A stretch of DNA of 64,000 nt, taken from contig NZ_LLKN01000002.1 in the NCBI RefSeq assembly GCF_002900095.1, positions 1,116,001 to 1,180,000 on the forward strand, written 5' to 3'. The stretch comes from Salegentibacter mishustinae. GTDB lineage: Bacteria > Bacteroidota > Bacteroidia > Flavobacteriales > Flavobacteriaceae. The notes beneath the pieces are model-generated. The model saw only the letters and a list, made by a program, of their open reading frames with translations. It did no database searches and had not been told where the DNA came from. Numbering within the stretch: the first letter of the stretch is position 1; the number at the start of each line of letters is the position of its first letter. The translations under genes and the position numbers were made by a program. Shown here piece after piece: positions 62,001-64,000 of the stretch.

Positions 62001-64000
62001 TTTTATAGAGCAGAGTTTTAGCGTAAGTGTAATTGAGGAACAGGTGGCAGATGAAGTCCTGTATCGTGTAAATGCCGGGGGACCGGCTATTACTGCGATC
62101 GATGGGAAGTTAGACTGGGAGCAGGATACCAAAGCTAATAAATCGTTATACTTAACTCAGGCAGGTATGAATAACACTTATGCAGGAGGAATGACGAGCT
62201 ATAATAACGAGGTAGATCAAGCTACCACTCCGGTAAGTATTTACAATACCGAGCGTTATGATAGTGGTTCCGGGGCTCCTAATATGACTTATGCTTTTCC
62301 CGTGGATAAAGCAGGTATGTATGAGGTGCGTTTGTATATGGGGAATAGTTATTCAGGGACCTCTGCGGTAGGAAAACGAATATTTGATATCTCCATCGAA
62401 GGAGTAGTAAATCCTTCCCTGGATGATATAGATCTTTCGAGTAGGTTTGGTCATCAGGTTGGCGGTGTTATCATTAAAGAAGTTGAAGTCACCGATGGGC
62501 TTTTAGAGATATCTTTTATCCATGGAGCAATTGAAAACCCTTTAATCAATGGTATAGAGATCCTGGGAGTGGCCTCGGGAGTCCCCAGTACTCCAATTAA
62601 TGTATCAGCAATTGAAGACCAGGTGAATTTCGAGGGAGATGCTTTAGATGGTAGTCTGGCAGTTTCTGCTAGTGGTGGTGACGGTAATCTAACCTATAGC
62701 ATAAGCGGAGCTCCTTCAGGAGTAGTCATAGAACCTACCAATGGACAAATAAGTGGAACGATCAGTTCCGGTACAGCAGCAAACAGCCCTTATACCGTTA
62801 CTGTAACAGTAGATGATAGCGATGCTGAAACCAGTGATGCGGTAGAGATTAGTTTTAACTGGGAGGTTAAATCTGGTATTCCTATTGAGGTTACAGCAAT
62901 TGAAGACCAGGTGAATTTCGAGGGAGATGCTTTAGATGGTAGCCTGGCGGTTTCTGCTAGTGGCGGTGACGGTAATCTAACCTATAGCATAAGCGGAGCT
63001 CCTTCAGGAGTAGTCATAGAACCTACCAATGGACAAATAGGTGGAACGATCAATTCCGGTACAGCTGTAAACAGTCCTTATACCGTTACGGTAACAGTAG
63101 ATGATAGCGACGCTGAAACCAGTGATGCGGTAGCGCTTAGTTTTAACTGGGAGATCAATTCTGGTAGTCCCACCATCGCTTCAGAACTTCCAGATATAGA
63201 AAGAACAGTAGGGGTTGTAGCAGAAAATATTAGTCTTTTATCTTATTTTGACGATAACCAGGGTATTGAGAATCTTACCTATAGCGTCTCAGGCAACACC
63301 AACACTGTCATTGGAGCTATAATATCCGGCAGCACACTCACTATTAGCTATCCTGATTCACCTGCGGTTTCAGCTATTACGATTCGTGCTACCGATGCTG
63401 ATTCGAATTTTATAGAGCAGAGTTTTAACGTAAGTGTAATTGAGGAACAGGTGGCAGATGAAGTCCTGTATCGTGTAAATGCCGGGGGACCGGCTATTAC
63501 TGCGATCGACGGAAAATTAAATTGGGAGCAGGATACCAAAGCTAATAAATCGATATACTTAACTCAGGCTGGAAACAATAACACTTATGCAGGAGGAATG
63601 ACGAGCTATAATAACGAGGTAGATCAAGCTACCACGCCGGTAAGTATTTACAATACCGAGCGTTACGATAGCGGTTCCGGGGCTCCTAATATGACCTACG
63701 CTTTTCCCGTGGATAAAGCAGGTATGTATGAGGTGCGTTTGTATATGGGGAATAGTTATTCGGGAACCTCTGCTGTAGGAAAACGAATATTTGATATTTC
63801 GATCGAAGGAGTAGTAAATCCTTCCCTGGATGATATAGATCTTTCGAGTAGGTTTGGTCATCAGGTTGGCGGGATTATCATTAAAGAAGTTGAAGTCACC
63901 GATGGGCTTTTAGAGATATCTTTTATTCATGGAGCAATTGAAAATCCTTTGATCAATGGTATAGAGATCCTGGGAGTGGCCTCGGGAGTCCCCAGTACTC
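59074..64000 (+). CDS. Giant multi-domain surface protein (propeller, lectin-like, cadherin-like, malectin and Ig-like modules), 3' end outside window
   Basis: One frame is open from ATG 59074 to the window end (over 1640 codons) without a stop. It has a signal peptide (about 1-31, ending NLYGQ) and an N-terminal beta-propeller of glucose-dehydrogenase/NHL type (about 35-565; GTSLMFGPDGRLYVAEYTG). Asp-rich calcium-type motifs follow (about 577-645; DYDFDGYTNQDEEDNG, DLDDDADGILDENDPF), then a lectin-like beta region (about 650-895). From residue 898 a 469-residue block repeats: a cadherin-like module, a malectin carbohydrate-binding module (VLYRVNAGGPAI ... YEVRLYMGN) and two Ig-like modules of 96 residues. 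Such proteins are usually exported by the type IX system and bind glycans. The C-terminal sorting domain is not in the window. Confidence 0.9.
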   Translation, partial: MKKNYFLRGWNIILLVIICAFIFSTNLYGQSFSQSNLNFNGKGSISNGTSLMFGPDGRLYVAEYTGAIKIFTIQRTSGTDYKVLESEVLSDIASIQDHNDDGSLYSTTLRETTGLTVGGTATNPVIYVASSDFRIGGGGGGGSGDTNLDTNSGIITRFSWNGSSWDVVDIVRGLPRSEENHATNGMELATINGVNYLIVAQGGHTNAGAPSINFAYTTEYALSAAILSVNLDMINSLPIKIDNGRKYLYDLPTLDDPTRPNKNGITNPDIAGYDGVDINDPFGGNDGLNQAKIVPGGPVQIFSPGFRNCYDLVLTEAGAVYVTENGSNGGWGGFPVNEGGGNATNDYDPNEPGSTVSSGGEKVNNLDHLQLITPNIQNYSFGTFYGGHPTPVRANPFGAGLYTNPSKNGTTGAIFRTKKYHPTKNTGDFTNDPTIGLPADWPPVAVANPVEGDWRGPGIPNPDGPVDDIITTWGTNTNGIDEYTASNFNGAMKGNLIAGVNTGVLRRVELKPDGSLSKLTPSFVSGLGGDALGVTCNNDNDIFPGTIWVVTLNGKLIVLEPQDFGECKLPGDPGYDANADYDFDGYTNQDEEDNGTDPCNGGSQPNDFDKSNDGSNISDLNDLDDDADGILDENDPFQLGDPQESGSDAFLLPVINELFSSNTELGGYKGLGLTGIMNNGMPNPNWLNWLDRRDDPNDPNDNDILGGAIGAMTMQMTSGTAFGSSNSQEKGFQYGVQVNSNSGIFTVEGGIANFNGPVQLYGSNSPSNGELGFFIGDGTQSNYIKFVITPNGLVALQEVNDIPQTPISINIPVLERPDSSVSFYFVVNPSNGEVVFKYSFDAGVQVTAGIITAKGPILQSLQDANKDLAVGMIGTSNTVGVELEGTWDFLNVISDGPTIASELSDIERTVGVVTENISLLSYFEDNQGVENLTYSVSGNTNTAIGATISGSTLTISYPDSPAVSAITIRATDADSNFIEQSFSVSVIEEQVADEVLYRVNAGGPAITAIDGKLDWEQDTKANKSLYLTQAGMNNTYAGGMTSYNNEVDQATTPVSIYNTERYDSGSGAPNMTYAFPVDKAGMYEVRLYMGNSYSGTSAVGKRIFDISIEGVVNPSLDDIDLSSRFGHQVGGVIIKEVEVTDGLLEISFIHGAIENPLINGIEILGVASGVPSTPINVSAIEDQVNFEGDALDGSLAVSASGGDGNLTYSISGAPSGVVIEPTNGQISGTISSGTAANSPYTVTVTVDDSDAETSDAVEISFNWEVKSGIPIEVTAIEDQVNFEGDALDGSLAVSASGGDGNLTYSISGAPSGVVIEPTNGQIGGTINSGTAVNSPYTVTVTVDDSDAETSDAVALSFNWEINSGSPTIASELPDIERTVGVVAENISLLSYFDDNQGIENLTYSVSGNTNTVIGAIISGSTLTISYPDSPAVSAITIRATDADSNFIEQSFNVSVIEEQVADEVLYRVNAGGPAITAIDGKLNWEQDTKANKSIYLTQAGNNNTYAGGMTSYNNEVDQATTPVSIYNTERYDSGSGAPNMTYAFPVDKAGMYEVRLYMGNSYSGTSAVGKRIFDISIEGVVNPSLDDIDLSSRFGHQVGGIIIKEVEVTDGLLEISFIHGAIENPLINGIEILGVASGVPST
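61765..64000 (+). repeat. Tandem repeat of 1407 bases within the surface protein
   Basis: The sequence from ACCATCGCTTCAGAACTT at 61765 recurs from 63172 (period 1407 bases = 469 codons, in frame) and still matches where the window ends, at 829 bases into copy two. By eye the copies differ at only a few percent of sites. Inside copy one a nested direct repeat of 288 bases (96 codons) occurs, with GCAATTGAAGACCAGGTGAA at 62608 and 62896. Confidence 0.95.

Noticed and set aside
59085-63861. Minus-strand open frames of 60-140 codons within the surface protein region
   Set aside because: They are antiparallel to one continuous plus-strand frame with coherent domains. Two of them are near-identical only because the underlying DNA is a tandem repeat.

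Overview
The window comes from a chromosome of the Bacteroidota, most likely a marine or saline Flavobacteriaceae member (Gramella / Salegentibacter / Zunongwangia-like; the genus is a guess). The evidence is low GC, promoters of the TTG-N19..21-TAnnTTTG type, a 52-residue L34, a CarB of only 950 residues, an ECF sigma/DUF4252 operon, a BtuB/BtuG-type B12 locus, and many lipoproteins and type IX-style surface proteins. Coding density is high and most genes are intact housekeeping genes.

Layout. 1-12.5 kb: end of an unknown gene, lytic transglycosylase, cardiolipin synthase, a thioredoxin-like protein, a small membrane repeat protein, rpmH, carB, then a mixed set (DUF423, SBF transporter, hotdog thioesterase, serine hydrolase, rmuC). 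12.5-23.7 kb: a polysaccharide locus that reads as a rearranged Pel system. It has a divergent GH114-like lipoprotein, then an operon of PelF glycosyltransferase, PelG transporter, a secreted PelA-hydrolase-like enzyme, an unrecognised polytopic membrane protein, and a 1329-residue lipoprotein joining a PelA-type deacetylase to PelB-type repeats and an outer-membrane barrel. No PelC and no recognisable c-di-GMP receptor PelD is present. 23.7-30.3 kb: vitamin B12 uptake, with a BtuFCD-type ABC transporter on the minus strand, and on the plus strand a cobalamin riboswitch with an unusually large internal loop controlling a TonB receptor and a BtuG-like beta-propeller lipoprotein.

30.3-41.6 kb: S41 peptidase, ECF sigma / putative anti-sigma / two DUF4252 proteins, purB, sirtuin, two CHRD-domain lipoproteins with two and five tandem domains, a TrmH-type methyltransferase and smaller genes. 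41.7-52.4 kb: DEAD-box RNA helicase, rdgB, rlmH, nadC, YihY, two secreted proteins, priA, a LytTR regulator and the rpsF-rpsR-rplI operon. 52.4-58.5 kb: DUF6495, a MacB/FtsX permease whose stop codon lies inside an 11-copy heptamer array, hisS, aldo/keto reductase, a small membrane protein and a HAD hydrolase.

58.5-64 kb: a 590-base non-coding stretch holding a decayed tRNA-Met remnant, followed by a huge surface protein open to the window end. It has a beta-propeller, Asp-rich calcium-type motifs, a lectin-like region, then cadherin-like, malectin and putative Ig modules in a 1407-base (469-residue) in-frame tandem repeat. Small dispersed inverted-repeat elements with CGTCA...TGACG-type ends occur in several intergenic gaps.

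The strongest candidate for an under-described system is the Pel-like locus at 12549-23659, in which the known Pel parts are split and fused differently from the Pseudomonas arrangement.
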